From Ovis canadensis (Eukaryota > Chordata > Mammalia > Artiodactyla > Bovidae), in NCBI RefSeq assembly GCF_042477335.2, contig NC_091727.1:140680501-140744500 (forward strand): a DNA stretch of 64,000 nucleotides, written 5' to 3'. The notes under the pieces were generated by a model that was not told where the DNA came from, made no database searches, and worked only from the letters and a program-made list of their open reading frames with translations. Of this stretch, positions 9,690 to 22,363 are shown piece by piece. Position 1 is the first letter of the stretch; each line of letters begins with the position of its first letter. Position numbers and translations under genes: made by a program.

Positions 9690-10045
9690 GTGGGGGAGAG
9701 CGCACCTCGACCTCAGTTCTGGTTCACACACGGTCCGTCGTCGCCGCCGCCAAGGCCCACCAGTGAGGGCCACGCCACCGCCACTGCCTCTGCCTCCTGT
9801 CGGACCGACGGGACAGTGGCTCGCCGCTGACTTTAGCGAGGGCGCCCACCAACGGTCAGAGGGCGCCCACCAACGGTCGTCGCGGCTCCCGACAGCCCGA
9901 CGCCGGCGTGCGTTCGGCGCGTTCTCCAGCCTGCGTGCGCTCCCAAACTCGCGCGCGCTGGCGCCAAATACCTCACACTCTGGCGGCCACCGCGGGGAAG
10001 CGCGGCCCCGCGTGCCTGAGGCCCCAGGGGGCCAACAGGAATCTT
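9690..10045 (-). promoter_or_regulatory. CpG-rich block upstream of the SIAH1-like frame
   Basis: GC- and CpG-dense DNA in an otherwise AT-rich window, ending abruptly near 10045. It lies immediately 5' of the minus-strand start codon. It contains many CGCG/GCGC runs (for example 9950-9960), an E2F-like TTTGGCGCC on the minus strand (9960-9968), and the 21-bp tandem repeat at 9838-9878. It may be a CpG-island promoter or a retroposed GC-rich 5' UTR. CTCTCCCCCACAG just before the ATG on the minus strand also resembles a splice acceptor. Confidence 0.5.
9838..9878. repeat. 21-bp direct repeat, two copies
   Basis: GAGGGCGCCCACCAACGGTC occurs at 9838-9857 and again identically at 9859-9878, within the CpG-rich block. 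Confidence 0.95.
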
Positions 10046-10976
10046 TTGAAAGGAATAGGTCATGTTAGAATCTCAGCATTCCTTGCCCAGAGCTATTTTG
10101 CGTGTTGGGTCATAGAATTGGACATATTGCTAAGAAAATCACCAGTTACATCAGCATGTCTAATTCCGTGCAGGTCAATCATTCATTTCTGACTATGGCA
10201 GTTTCGTCAAACTTTTGGGGTGAGGGAATGCACGTGGGTGTCACTGACTGCTCCTGGCAGGCCTGAGGCGTTGACAAGAGCGAAGACCAGACTGAAGGGA
10301 AGAAGTGGCTGTGGTAGAAGATCACCAACAAATTCATAAGATGTCAGCCATAGTTTCAACCAACGGCCCAGAGAGCAGGGAGATGAGTCTGTTCGAACAG
10401 TGGATGAGTAAGAATAAATACAGGGAACAGGTCATGCTGGAAGTACAGGAAGAATCGGAATAGCGCATTCACGTGGGAATCGTGTCAGAGGCCAGGATAC
10501 TGCAAGTAGATCTACTCTATTGAAACTCAACCCAAGAAACATGTCAAACTCATGTGGGACGTTGTGGCATGGGGCAACAGTACAACTCCCCACACACACA
10601 GCACTTACACACAGATGCACACACTTCTTGCCCCACCTGGCTGTTCTATATTTTTCCATTTCATTATCACTTCCTAACATGCTTCGCAATTAACTTAACC
10701 ATGTTCTCTCTCTGTCGCTCCCTACAGAATGGAAGGTACTGAGGTAGACAGGTTTGTATGTTTTCTTCGTTGATGTATGCATATACAGCAGTGCCTGGAA
10801 TATGATAGGCCCTCAAGAACTACTTGCTGACTAAGTGATTTTTAAGAAATGAGTGTGGGAACTCATTCCAGAGTGCCTTAGTGAAGGGTCAAAACACCCT
10901 GAGCTCAATATGATGCAGTATTCATGAACTGCTATTTCTACAGTCATGTGGACTCTACTTTTAAGTATAGGCTCTT
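10046..10976. other. Unassigned DNA
   Basis: No gene is supported. A short segment near 10785-10830 (gtgcctggaatatgataggc) resembles old L2/MIR-type sequence. Confidence 0.35.
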
Positions 10977-11092
10977 GGGACTTCCCTGGCAGTCCAGTGG
11001 TTAAGACTCCTCACTTCCCCTGCAGGGGGCACAGGGTTCGATCCCTGGTGGGGAACCTCTGCATGCTGCTTGGCATGGCCAAAAGAGGAAAA
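10977..11092 (+). mobile_element. CHR-type tRNA-derived SINE
   Basis: Reads GGGACTTCCCTGGCAGTCCA, 'gtggttaagactcctcacttcccctgcagggggcacagggttcgatccctgg', then 'tgcatgctgcttggcatggcc' and a short A-rich tail. Same class as the elements at 3330, 42946 and 45890. Confidence 0.8.
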
Positions 11093-11204
11093 AGAAAGTA
11101 CAAGTTCTCTCTGTCTGCTGCTTTTTAGACAAATCGACCGGAGACCCACCAAAGTGAGCTGAGGAAAGGGGAGAGCAACAGGAAAGGGGCTCAGGGATGC
11201 TGAA

Positions 11205-11640
11205 GGGTGAGGGCATGATCCATTCTGTAGGGCCCTGCTGTCCATCGTAAGGATTTTGGCTTTGAGTCCAAGCGAGGTGGGATGCCATTGGAAAGTTCTG
11301 AGGAGTAGAGTGACTTGATCTGACATATATTTGAACAGAATCGCTTGAGATGCTGTGTGGAAAATGAACTAGACGGGTAAAAAGGCCAAAGCTGGAAGAC
11401 CACTGAAGAGACTGCTACAATAATCCAAAACACAGATGATGATGGCTTGGAATTGAGTGGTAGCACCAGAGGGTTTGAGAACTGGTCAGATGGAGGGTGT
11501 CTTTTGAAGGTATAGCTAATGGGATTCCTTGATGGATTGGATATGGTGTTTGATAGAAGGAGAATGAATCAAGGAAGATGATAGTGGTTTTGCCCTGAGC
11601 AAATGGAAGAAGGGAAATATCATTTTATTGAGACAGGAAA
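11205..11640 (+). repeat. Old dispersed mammalian repeat, family uncertain
   Basis: The stretch from 'ctgctgtccatcgtaaggattttggctttgag' through 'gaggagtagagtgacttgatctgac', 'ctgctacaataatccaaa...gatgatggcttgg' and 'aatgggattccttgatggattggatatgg' matches an order I recognise from a common ancient interspersed repeat. I cannot name the family with confidence. It is not coding. Confidence 0.45.
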
Positions 11641-12299
11641 AACTTGGTTGTTGAATGATTGAGGATGTTTAAAAAAATACTTTGGGGATTTTAATGCATT
11701 TTCAGATCATGTTTCTTCCTTCACTGAGGCAGGATGGTCGTGGTGGTGGATACTAACTATTTCACTGTTGATTGTGTAAGTCAACAAAGCTGTGAGTAGG
11801 GCTTTGAGGGGTTGATTTTTGTTTTTACTCCTGAGACTAAATATGATCCAGTACAAAGAATATTCAGAATATCTATCAAGGAAGGAATAGATTTTATTAT
11901 AGCAGATTAATGAGCACATTCAGATGAGTCCATTTAGTTTCATTTTACTATGAAATTCACCAAAAGAAATGAAGTAGTTTTGGTGCTATTGGTCATCTTA
12001 AATTCACTGATACCAGGAAACTGTAAATTAAATATATGTATGCACAGAAGGTGGAAACCACTAGCAGAAACAAGATCAGAGTGACAAGAAGCCACGCTAT
12101 GTTAAACTGAAAATGCTACAGGCACATAACTCTGAAGTTACACTACTTTCTGCAAGGGAAATCTTAAGGAGTGTGTTAATGATTTCACTTTGGTGGAAAA
12201 TCTATACAAACTCGGTATGGTTAATATTATGGCATTTGTTAAAAAAAAAAAAATTAGGGACACAGTCATCTCCTTTGTTCCAGAACTCCACTTCTACTA

Positions 12300-12720
12300 A
12301 TTTCTCCGGAGGTGATATTAAGAACATGCACAAAGACTTACCTCCCAGAGTGTTTCTCAGGGCTTTTGTTATAATAAAAATTGGAGACCATTTAAACAGC
12401 TAAATCTAGAGTATTTGAATAATTGATGCACATTCATTCAGTGGAATACTATACAGCCAGTTCAAAGAATATTGTCAAAGTGCACATATTAATACACAAA
12501 AACCTGCCTGACATATTGAGTGAAAAAACAAGTTAGAAAACAAAATTACATATGACCCCATTTGAAGACTTGTGCAGTTAATCTATTTTGAACAGAAAAA
12601 TTCTGCACGTGGATTCCACAAATGGTAACTGGTCATCACTGGTGGGATTATGGACAGTTTCTATGATTATCTCTATTTACTAAAATAAATCTGTGCTGCA
12701 TTCATAATAAAAATATACAA
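12300..12720 (+). mobile_element. Old L1 3'-end fragment
   Basis: 'ataaaaattggagacc', 'gatgcacattcattcagtggaatactatacagcc', 'ttgagtgaaaaaacaag' and 'ggtgggattatggacag...tttactaaaataa' follow the order of an old mammalian L1 C-terminal/3' UTR. No intact frame. Confidence 0.6.
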
Positions 12721-12883
12721 ATGCATGGAACAACAGTGATTATATTAGACAGAGATATTTCATGCTTTAAAAAGATACACAAGTCTTGTTTTCCCTGGAG
12801 ACACACCATTGTTCATGAATCACAGGATAAACCTTTAACAGCATATTATTACTGGCACTCACTGGCTACAGTATTTCTGATTG

Positions 12884-13155
12884 CTGCTTCTGCCGTGTCA
12901 CTTCAGTCGTGTCTGACTCTGTGCGACCCAATAGATGGCAGCCCACCAGGCTCCCCCGTCCCTGGGATTCTCCAGGCAAGAACACTGGAGTGGGCTGCCA
13001 TTGCCTTCTCCAGTGCATGAAAGTGAAAAGGGAAAGTGAAGTCGCTCAGTCGTGTCCGACTCTTCCGGACCCCCTGGACTGCAGCCTACCAAGCACCTCC
13101 GTCCATGGGATTTTCAAGGCAAGAGTACTGGAGTGGGTTGCCATTGCCTTCTCCG
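12884..13155 (-). mobile_element. Bov-A2 SINE with target duplication
   Basis: Dimeric Bov-A element in complement: two 'caggcaagaacactgg/gcaagagtactgg' units joined by a 'gtgcatgaaagtgaaaaggg' linker. Flanked by the direct repeat ATTTCTGATTG at 12873-12883 and 13156-13166, so both boundaries are certain. Confidence 0.92.
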
Positions 13156-13166
13156 ATTTCTGATTG

Positions 13167-14282
13167 AGATTAGTATAAATAATGAGTCGCCATATTCAGG
13201 GCTCTCACAAAAGGCACTTCCAATGTGAGAAATGTGGCTAAAGTTCATAAGATGACTTTTGGTGTTTTAGCAACTAATTATATAAGCAAATAACAATTAG
13301 CATGAATTCTCAGAGAACCTTGTGTGCTTTTTCATTAGCTATGCAAAAAAAAGGCAGGGTGTGTGTGGGGGGGTGTAGATTTGGAAGGAAACTTTCAATA
13401 GAGATGAGAGAGCAGAGAGCCAGTATCTTTAGTTTTCTCACCTTTCTCTCCATCTGGCCAGGCAAATGATGCAGAAATGGCCAACAGTAGATTATGCTGG
13501 GTGATCAGGGGCAGAAGCAACGTGGATAATTGAAATCCACTGATAATCCAGAAACCTAATTTTACCAAATAGTTGCAACCACCTCGTGGACAGAACCCTT
13601 TAGTAGAGCTGCTGATGAGAAGCATAATTGAGTGGTTTGAGTTCATCTGCTTTCAGTTATCCTTTGCAGGTGCTAATGAACAGTGAGGTGGTCAAAAGGC
13701 TGTCAGCCAGAGGGAGTGGTAGGAGCAAAAGCAAGACATGGATAAGACCAGAAACTGGATAATCAGCCTCAAAATGGGTGAGTGGACTACAGTGAGGATC
13801 AGCTCTTGATTACCTGCTTAACTAAATTCCACAAAGATATGTCATGAAAACAGGTCTTCATATTAAGGGTTTTCATGTATGCAGAGTCTATCTTGGCTGA
13901 CATGATTTGTCTATAGTCTTAGAAATTCTCTATACTGCAGTGATTTTCCTGGACAGCAATGATAGGCTATTTACTGTCAGAGCACAGCTAATCAACTGCA
14001 GGCTCCTCTGCTAAATATGGCCAACAGGCTGCTTATGAGTCAGGACTCTGGCAGACGGTCCTTCTTTTGGACCAATGGGATTGTGATTGACTCTCTCCCA
14101 TGCCTTTCTGGGAGACGATATAAGCATTGCCGGTATCCACATCCTTTTGTTTTTATTATTCCTCCAAATTCATGCTTGAGTAAACAGCCTTTGGAAAGTA
14201 CTGTTATGGTGAACATTTTGTGGTTTATGGTAAGCATTTGGTTTTCAAGAACTGTTGAAAACAAATGTTTCTAGAGTGCAGT
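13167..14282. other. Unassigned DNA
   Basis: No gene or clear repeat seen; includes a short GT/G-rich run near 13350-13375. Confidence 0.35.
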
Positions 14283-14680
14283 TATTTGCAAGTATTACAC
14301 AATAAACTCTAATATTTGTAACTAAAACTCTATCCATGTTTGATTAGCAATTAAGCTCTCAAATAGTTATGAAAGTAATTTTCTTTCATAAGGCTGTACT
14401 TTAGGACAAATTACTTGATACATTCACTAATATTCAGAGCTTCTCAACTATATCTACATATGATTATGAATGTAGCTCTTTGTGGTGGTAGCAAAACTGA
14501 TTTCCATTTTTGGCAGTAGCTGGAGAAAAGTACACTATAAACTATCTGATATTTGTAAATAAAACTGTAACGGCACATGAATATTTATTATGTTTTCTAG
14601 AGCAATTGTGAGAGTAATCTCCATTTATAAGACTTGTTTTGAGTAAATGAGATTTTTATTCATTTTAGTATCAACAGTTC
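14283..14680. repeat. Diverged tandem duplication, two units about 235 bp apart
   Basis: The first unit has 'tattacacaataaactctaatatttgtaactaaaactc' (from about 14293) and 'tatgaaagtaattttctttcataaggct'. The second has 'gtacactataaactatctgatatttgtaaataaaactg' (from about 14530) and 'tgtgagagtaatctccatttataagact'. The order and spacing match within each unit, with considerable divergence. Confidence 0.55.
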
Positions 14681-14810
14681 TTTCTTGATGCTGTCCTATG
14701 ATAGTGTGTCCCTTTGCCCATATTGTGAGTGAAAGGGCAAATGAACTAGTTTCATATAATGTGAATTTTTTAAGTCATTGAATATTCTCAATAACTCGTT
14801 AACTTTTGCT

Positions 14811-17254
14811 TTCAGTTCAGTTGATTTCAGTCACTGGGTCACATCTGACTCTTGTGACCCCATGGACTACAACACGCCAGGCCTTCCTGTCCACCACCAA
14901 CCCGCAGAGCTTCCTCAAACTCAGGTCCATCAAGTCAGTGATGCCATTCATCCTCTGTCATCCTCTTCTCATCCTGCCTTGAATCTTTCCCAGCATCAGG
15001 GTCTCTTCCAATGAGTCAGTTCTTCGCCTCAGGTGGCCAAAATATTGGAGCTTCAGCTTCAGCATCAGTCCTTCCAACAAATATTCAGGACTGATTTCCT
15101 TTTGGATTCAATGGTTTGATCTCTTTGCTTTCCAAGGGACTCTCAAGAGTCTTCTCCAACACCACAGTTCAAAAGCACCAATTCTTCGGCACTCAGCTAA
15201 AGCTGAGGGGTCCAACTTTATTTATGGTTCAACTCTCACATCCATACATGACTACTGGAAATACCATAAGTTTGACTAGACGGACCTTTGTCAGCAAAGC
15301 AATGTCTGCCCTTTTTAATATGCCGTCTATGTTAGTCAGAGCTTTTCTTCCAAGGAGCAAGCATCTGTGTTGTTTGATTTCATGGCTGCAGTCACCATCT
15401 GCAGTGATTTTGGAGCCCCAGAAAACAAAGTCTGTCACTGTTTCCATTGTTTCCCCATCTGTTTGTCATGAAGTGATGGGATCTGATGCCATGATCTTCA
15501 TTTTGTGAATGTTGAGTTTTAAGCCGCTTTTTCACTCTCCTATTTAACTTTCATGAAGAGGCTCTTTAGTTCTTCTTTTGCTTTCTGCCATAAGGATAGT
15601 GTCACCTGCATATCTGAGGTTATCCCTATTTCTTCCAGCAATCTTGATTCCAGCTTTTGCTTCATCCAGCCTGGCATTTCGCATGATGTAATCTGCATAT
15701 ACACTAAATAAGCAGGGTGACAATATACAGCCTTGACGTACTCCTTTCCCGATTTGGAACCAGTCCGTTGTTGCATGTCCGTTTCTAACTATTGCTTCTT
15801 GACGTGCATTCTGATTTCTCAGGAGGCAGGTAAGGTGGTCTGGTATTCCTATCTCCTGAAAAATTTTCCACAGTTTGTTGTGAGCCACACAGTCAAAGGC
15901 TTTGGCATAGTCAATAAAGCAGAAGTAGATATTTTTCTGGAACTCTCTTGCTTTTTGTATGATCCAACAGATGTTGGCAATTTGATCCTTGTTTCCTCTG
16001 CCTTTTCTAAATCCAGCTTGAACATCTGGAAGTTCTCAGTTCACATACTGTTGAAGCCTCTCTTGGAAAATTTTGAGCATTAATTTGCTAGAGTGTGAGA
16101 TTAGTACAACTGTGCCATAGTTTGAAGATTCTTTGGCATTGCCTTTCTTTGAGTTTGGAATGAAAACAGACCTTTTCCTGTCTGCGGCCACTGCTGAGTT
16201 TTCCAAATGTGCTGACATATTTGGTGCAGCACTTTAGCAGCAGCAATTTTAGGATTTGGCATACCTCAGCTGGAATTCCATCATCTCCACTAGCTTTGTT
16301 CATAGCGATGATCCTAAAACCCACGTGACTTCACACTCCATGAGGTATGGCTCTAAGTGAGTTATCACACCAGCATGGTTTTCTGAGTCATTAAGGTCTT
16401 ATGTGTATAGTTCTTCTGTGTATTCTTTCCACCTTTTCTTACTATCTTCTACTTCTTTAGGTGCATACCATTTCTGTCCTTTAGTGTCCATCTTTGCATG
16501 AAATGTTCCCCGGATATCTCTAACTTTCTTGAAGAGATCTCTAGTCTTTCCCATTCTATTGCTTTCCTCTATTTCTTTGCATTGATCACTGAGGGAGGCT
16601 TTCTCATCTATCCTTGCTATTCTTTGGAACTCTGCATTCAGATGCGTATATCTTTCCTTTCCTCCTTTGTCTTTAGCTTCTCTTCTTTTCTCAGCTATTT
16701 GTAAGGCCTCCTCAGACAACCAGTTTTCCTTTCACAGTTCCTTTTCTTGGGGATGGTCTTGATCACTGCCTCCTGTCCAATGTCACGAATCTCCATGTAT
16801 AGTTCTTCAGGCACTGTATCAGATCTAGTCCCTTGAATCTATTTGTCACTTGCACCATGTAATCATAAGGGATTTGATTTAGGTCCTACCTGAATGGTCG
16901 GTGGTTTTCCCTACTTTCTTCAATTTCAGTCAGAATTTGAGAATAAGGAGTTCATGATCTGAGCCACAGTCAGCTCCTGGCCTTATTTTTGCTTCTTGTT
17001 TTGTATAGAGCTTCTCCATCTTTGGCCACAAAGAACATAATCAATCCGATTTTGGTATTGACCATCTGGTGATGTCCATGTGTAGAGTCGTCTCTTGTGT
17101 TCTTGGAAGAGGGTGATTGCTATGACCAGTGTATTCACTTGGCAAACCTCTGTTAGCCTTTGCCTCCTTCATTTTGAACTCCAAGGCCATAGATGCCTGA
17201 TAGTTCAGGTATCTCTTGGTTTCCTACTTTTGCGTTCTAGTCCGTTATGATGAA
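14811..17254 (-). mobile_element. BovB LINE, 3' two thirds (split by L1)
   Basis: Starts at the plus-strand left end with TTCAGTTCAG, the complement of the BovB 3' terminus. Minus-strand remnants in order are: the C-terminal region, reverse transcriptase (a YAGDTILMAE version of the YADD box; RQGCILSPCLFSVYADYI), the connecting segment around 16400-16720, and the end of the endonuclease. The frame is shifted several times. The element continues beyond the L1 at 25051, giving about 3.35 kb in all, close to full length. Confidence 0.9.
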
Positions 17255-17269
17255 AAGGCCATCATTTTT
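17255..17269. repeat. Left target-site duplication of the L1
   Basis: AAGGCCATCATTTTT, identical to 25036-25050. It merges into the poly-T of the L1 tail. Confidence 0.9.
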
Positions 17270-17713
17270 TTTTTTTTAAATCTTTAATTCTTACATGCGT
17301 TCCCAAACATGAACCCCCCTCCCACCTCCCTCCCCACAACATCTCTCTGGGTCATCCCCATGCACCAGCCCCAAGCATGCTGCACCCTACGTCAGACATG
17401 GACTGGCGATTCAATTCTTACATGATAGTATACATGTTAGAATTCCCATTCTCCCAAATCATCCCACCCTCTCCCTCTCCCTCTGAGTCCAAAAGTCCGT
17501 TATACACATCTGTGTCTTTTTTCCTGTCTTGCATACAGGGTCGTCATTGCCATCTTCCTAAATTCCATATATATGTGTTAGTATACTGTATTGGTGTTTT
17601 TCTTTCTGGCTTACTTCACTCTGTATAATTGGCTCCAGTTTCATCCATCTCATCAGAACTGATTCAAATGAATTCTTTTTAATGGCTTAGTAATACTCCA
17701 TTGTGTATATGTA

Positions 17714-20700
17714 CTACAGCTTTCTTATCCATTCATCTGCTGATGGACATCTAGGTTGTTTCCATGTCCTGGCTATTATAAACAGTGCTGCGATGAACAT
17801 TGGGGTACATGTGTCTCTTTCAATTCTGGTTTCCTCGGTGTGTATGCCCAGCAGTGGGATTGCTGGGTCATAAGGTAGTTCTATTTGCAATTTTTTAAGG
17901 AATCTCCACACTGTTCTCCATAGTGGCTGTACTAGTTTGCATTCCCACCAACAGTGTAGGAGGGTTCCCTTTTCTCCACACCCTCTCCAGCATTTATTGC
18001 TTGCAGATTTTTGGATCGCAGCCATTCTGACTGGTGTGAAGTGGTACCTCATTGTGGTTTTGATTTGCATTTCTCTAATAATGAGTGATGTTGTGCATCT
18101 TTTCATGTGTTTGTTAGCCATCCGTATGTCTTCTTTGGAGAAATGTCTATTTAGTTCTTTGGCCCATTTTTTGATTGGGTCGTTTATTTTTCTGGAATTG
18201 AGCTGCATAAGTTGCTTGTATATTTTTGAGATTAGTTGTTTGTCAGTTGCTTCATTTGCTATTATTTTCTCCCATTCAGAAGGCTGTCTTTTCACCTTGC
18301 TTATATTTTCCTTTGTTGTGCAGAAGCTTTTAATTTTAATTAGATCCCATTTGGTTTTTTTTTTTTTTTTTGCTTTTATTTCCAGAATTCTGGGAGGTGG
18401 ATCATAGAGGATCCTGCTGTGATTTATGTCTGAGAGTGTTTTGCCTCTGTTCTCCTCTAGGAGTTTTATAGTTTCTGGTCTTACATTTAGATCTTTAATC
18501 CATTTTGAGTATATTTTTATGTACGGTGTTAGAAAGTGATCTAGTTTCATTCTTTTACAAGTGGTTGACCAGTTTTCCCAGCACCACTTGTTAAAGAGAT
18601 TGTCTTTACTCCATTGTATATTCTTGCCTCCTTTGTCAAAGATAAGGTGTCCATATGTGTGTGGATTTATCTCTGGGCTTTCTATTTTGTTCCATTGATC
18701 TATGTGTCTGTCTTTGTGCCAGTACCATACTGTCTTGATGACTGTGGCTTTGTAGTAGAGCCTGAAGTCAGGCAAGTTGATTCCTCCAGTTCCATTCTTC
18801 TTTCTCAAGATTGCTTTGGCTATTCGAGGTTTTTTGTATTTCCATACAAATCTTGAAATTATTTGTTCTACTTCTGTGAAAAATGTGGCTGGTAGCTTGA
18901 CAGGGATTGCATTGAATTTGTAAATTGCTTTGGGTAGTATACTCATTTTCACTACATTGATTCTTCCGATCCATGAACATGGTATATTTCTCCATCTATT
19001 AGTGTCCTCTTTGATTTCTTTCATCAGTGTTTTATAGTTTTCTATATATAGGCCTTTAGTTTCTTTAGGTAGATATATTCCTAAGTATTTTATTCTTTTC
19101 GTTGCAATGGTGAATGGAATTGTTTCCTTAATTTCTTTTTCTACTTTCTCATTATTCGTGTATAGGAATGCAAGGGATTTCTGTGTGTTGATTTTATATC
19201 CTGCAACTTCACTATATTCATTGATTAGCTCTAGTAATTTTCTGGTGGAGTCTTTAGGGTTTTCCATGTAGAGGATCATGTCATCTGCAAACAGTGAGAG
19301 TTTTACTTCTTCTTTTCCAATTTGGATTCCTTTTATTTCTTTTTCTGCTCTGATTGCTGTGGCCAAAACTTCCAGAACTATGTTGAATAGTAGCGGTGAA
19401 AGTGGACACCCTTGTCTTGTTCCTGACTTTAGGGGAAATGCTTTCAGTTTTTCACCATTGAGGATAATGTTTGCTGTGGGTTTGTCATATATAGCTTTTA
19501 TTATGTTGAGGTATGTTCCTTCTATTCCTGCTTTCTGGAGAGTTTTTATCATAAATGGATGTTGAATTTTGTCAAAGGCCTTCTCTGCATCTATTGAGAT
19601 AATCATATGGTTTTTATTTTTCTATTTGTTAATGTGGTGAATTACATTGATTGATTTGCGGATATTGAAGAATCCTTGCATCCCTGGGATAAAGCCCACT
19701 TGGTCATGGTGTATGATCTTTTTAATGTGTTGTTGGATTCTGATTGCTAGAATTTTGTTGAGGATTTTTGCATCTATGTTCATCAGTGATATTGGCCTGT
19801 AGTTTTCTTTTTTTGTGACATCTTTGTCAGGTTTTGGTATTAGGGTGATGGTGGCCTCATAGAATGAGTTTGGAAGTTTACCTTCCTCTGCAATTTTCTG
19901 GAAGAGTTTGAGGAGGATAGGTGTTAGCTCTTCTCGAAATTTTTGGTAGAATTCAGCTGTGAAGCTGTCTGGACCTGGGCTTTTGTTTGCTGGAAGATTT
20001 CTGATTACCGTTTCAATTTCCATGCTTGTGATGGGTCTGTTAAGATTTTCTATTTCTTCCTGGTTCAGTTTTGGAAAATTGTACTTTTCTAAGAATTTGT
20101 CCATTTCTTCCACGTTGTCCATTTTATTGGCATACAACTGCTGATAGTAGTCTCTTATGATCCTTTGTATTTCTGTGTTGTCTGTTGTGATCTCTCCATT
20201 TTCATTTCTAATTTTATTGATTTGATTTTTCTCTCTTTGCTTCTTGATGAGTCTGGCTAATGGTTTGTCAATTTTATTTATCCTTTCAAAGAACCAGCTT
20301 TTGGCTTTGTTGATTTTTGCTATGGTCTCTTTTGTTTCTTTTGCATTTATTTCTGCCCTAATTTTTAAGATTTCTTTCCTTCTACTAACTCTGGGGTTCT
20401 CCAATTCTTCCTTTTCTAGTTGCTTTAGTTGCAGAGTTAGGTTATTTATTTGACTTTTTTCTTGTTTCTTGAGGTATGCCTGTATTGCTATGAACTTTCC
20501 TCTTAGCACTGCTTTTATAGTGTCCCACAGGTTTTGGGTTGTTGTGTTTTCATTTTCATTAGTTTCTATGCATATTTTGATTTCTTTTTTGATTTCTTCT
20601 GTGATTTGTTGGTTATTCAGAAGTGTGTTGTTCAGCCTCCATATGTTGGAATTTTTAATAGTTTTTCTCCTATAATTGAGATCTAATCTTAATGCATTAT

Positions 20701-21385
20701 GGTCAGAAAAGATGCTTGGAATGATTTCGATATTTTTGAATTTATCAAAGTTAGATTTATGGCCCAGGATGTGATCTATCCTGGAGAAGGTTCCATGAGC
20801 ACTTGAAAAAAAGGTGAAATTCATTGTTTTGTGGTGAAATGTCCTATAGATATCAATTAGGTCTAACTGATCTAATGTATCATTTAAAGTTTGTGTTTCT
20901 TTGTTAATTTTCTGTTTAGTTGATCTGTCCATAGGTGTGAGTGGGGTATTAAAGTCTCCCACTATTATTGTGTTATTGTTGATTTCCCCTTTCATACTTG
21001 TTAGCATTTGTCTTACATATTGCGGTGCTCCTATATTGGGTGCATATATATTTATAATTGTTATATCTTCTTCTTGGATTGTTCCTTTGATCATTATGTA
21101 GTGGCCTTCTTTGTCTCTTTTCACAGCCTTTGTTTTAAAGTCTATTTTATCGGATATGAGTATTGCCACTCCTGCTTTCTTTTGGTCTCTATTTGCGTGG
21201 TATATCTTTTTCCAGCCCTTCACTTTCAGTCTGTATGTGTCCCTTGTTTTGAGGTGGGTCTCTTGTAAGCAGCATATAGAGGGGTCTTGTTTTTGTATCC
21301 ATTCGGCCAGTCTTTGTCTTTTGGTTGGGGCATTCAACCCATTTACGTTTAAGGTAATTATTGATAAGTATGATCCCGTTACCAT
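17714..21385 (-). pseudogene. L1 ORF2 (endonuclease-reverse transcriptase), one internal stop
   Basis: Encodes the L1 enzyme that nicks target DNA and copies L1 RNA in place. The first open part (587 codons, 21385-19622) holds the APE-type endonuclease: [30 protein letters not shown] and a SDHN near residue 230. It also holds the start of the reverse transcriptase ([27 protein letters not shown]). One in-frame TAG (about 19619-19621) replaces a codon that is Leu in the sibling element at 34566-34571, then the frame resumes: [25 protein letters not shown], the FADD active-site box ([11 protein letters not shown]), and the C-terminal cysteine motif C-x3-C-x7-H-x4-C ([18 protein letters not shown]). 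It stops early at GATAAGAAAGCTGTAG, with a further TAA a few codons on, where related copies read through, so the C-terminus is slightly shortened. No frameshift was seen across 1.2 kb of codons on either side. Confidence 0.9.
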
Positions 21386-21436
21386 TTACTTTATTGTTTT
21401 GGGTTCGGGCTTATACACCCTTTTCATGTTTCCTGT

Positions 21437-22363
21437 CTAGAGAATATCCTTTAGAATTTGTTGGAGAGCTGGTTTGGTGGTGCTGAATTCTCTCAGCTTT
21501 TGCTTGTCTGTAAAGCTTTTGATTTCTCCTTCGTATTTGAATGAGATCCTTGCTGGGTACAGTAATCTGGGCTGTAGGTTATTGTCTTTCATCACTTTAA
21601 GTATGTCTTGCCATTCCCTCCTGGCCTGAAGAGTTTCTATTGAAAGATCAGCTGTTATCCTTATGGGAATCCCCTTGTGTGTTATTTGTTGTTTTTCCCT
21701 TGCTGCTTTTAATATTTATTCTTTGTGTTTGATCTTTGTTAATTTGATTGATATGTGTCTTGGGGTATTTCGCCTTGGGTTTATCCTATTTGGAATTCTC
21801 TGTGTTTCTTGGACTTGGGTGATTATTTCCTTCCCCATTTTAGGGAAGTTTTCAACTATGATCTCCTCAAGGATTTTCTCATGATCTTTCTTTCTGTCTT
21901 CTTCTTCTGGGACTCCTATAATTCGAATGTTGGAGCGTTTCATATTGTCCTGGAGGTCTCTGAGATTGTCCTCATTTCTTTTAATTCGTTTTTCTTGTTT
22001 CCTCTCTGATTCATTTATTTCTCCCATTCTATCTTCTATTTCACTAATCCTATCTTCTGCCTCCGTTATTCTACTAATTGTTGCCTCCAGAGTGTTTCTG
22101 ATCTCATTTATTGCGTTATTCATTATATTTTGGCTCTTTTTTATTTCTTCTAGGTCCTTGTTAAACCTTTCTTGCATCTTCTCAATCTTTGTCTCTAGCC
22201 TATTTATCTGTGATTCTATTTTGATTTCAAGATTTTGGATCATTTTCACTATCAATATTCGGAATTCCTTCTCCGGTAGATTCCCTACTTCTTCCTCTTT
22301 TGTTTGGTTTGGTGGGCAACTCTCCTGTTCCTTTACCTGCTGTGTATTCCTCTGTCTCTTCAT
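21437..22363 (-). pseudogene. L1 ORF1 (RNA-binding protein), one internal stop
   Basis: Encodes the L1 RNA chaperone that trimerises on L1 RNA. It starts at the Met at 22363 (MKRQRNTQQVKEQE). The heptad-rich coiled coil runs from about residue 40 to 130 (for example RLETKIEKMQERFNKDLEEI). The RRM-like domain follows (NIRIIGVPEEE). A TAA at 21716-21718 replaces a probable CAA in KIKHKEQILK; beyond it the same frame stays open for 92 codons to the TAG at 21437-21439. The total is 309 codons, a normal size for ORF1p. The loss is therefore a single nonsense change. Confidence 0.88.

Noticed and set aside
9336-9830. A 164-codon plus-strand frame opposite the SIAH1-like gene
   Set aside because: Antisense shadow of the conserved frame in GC-rich DNA; no family resemblance.
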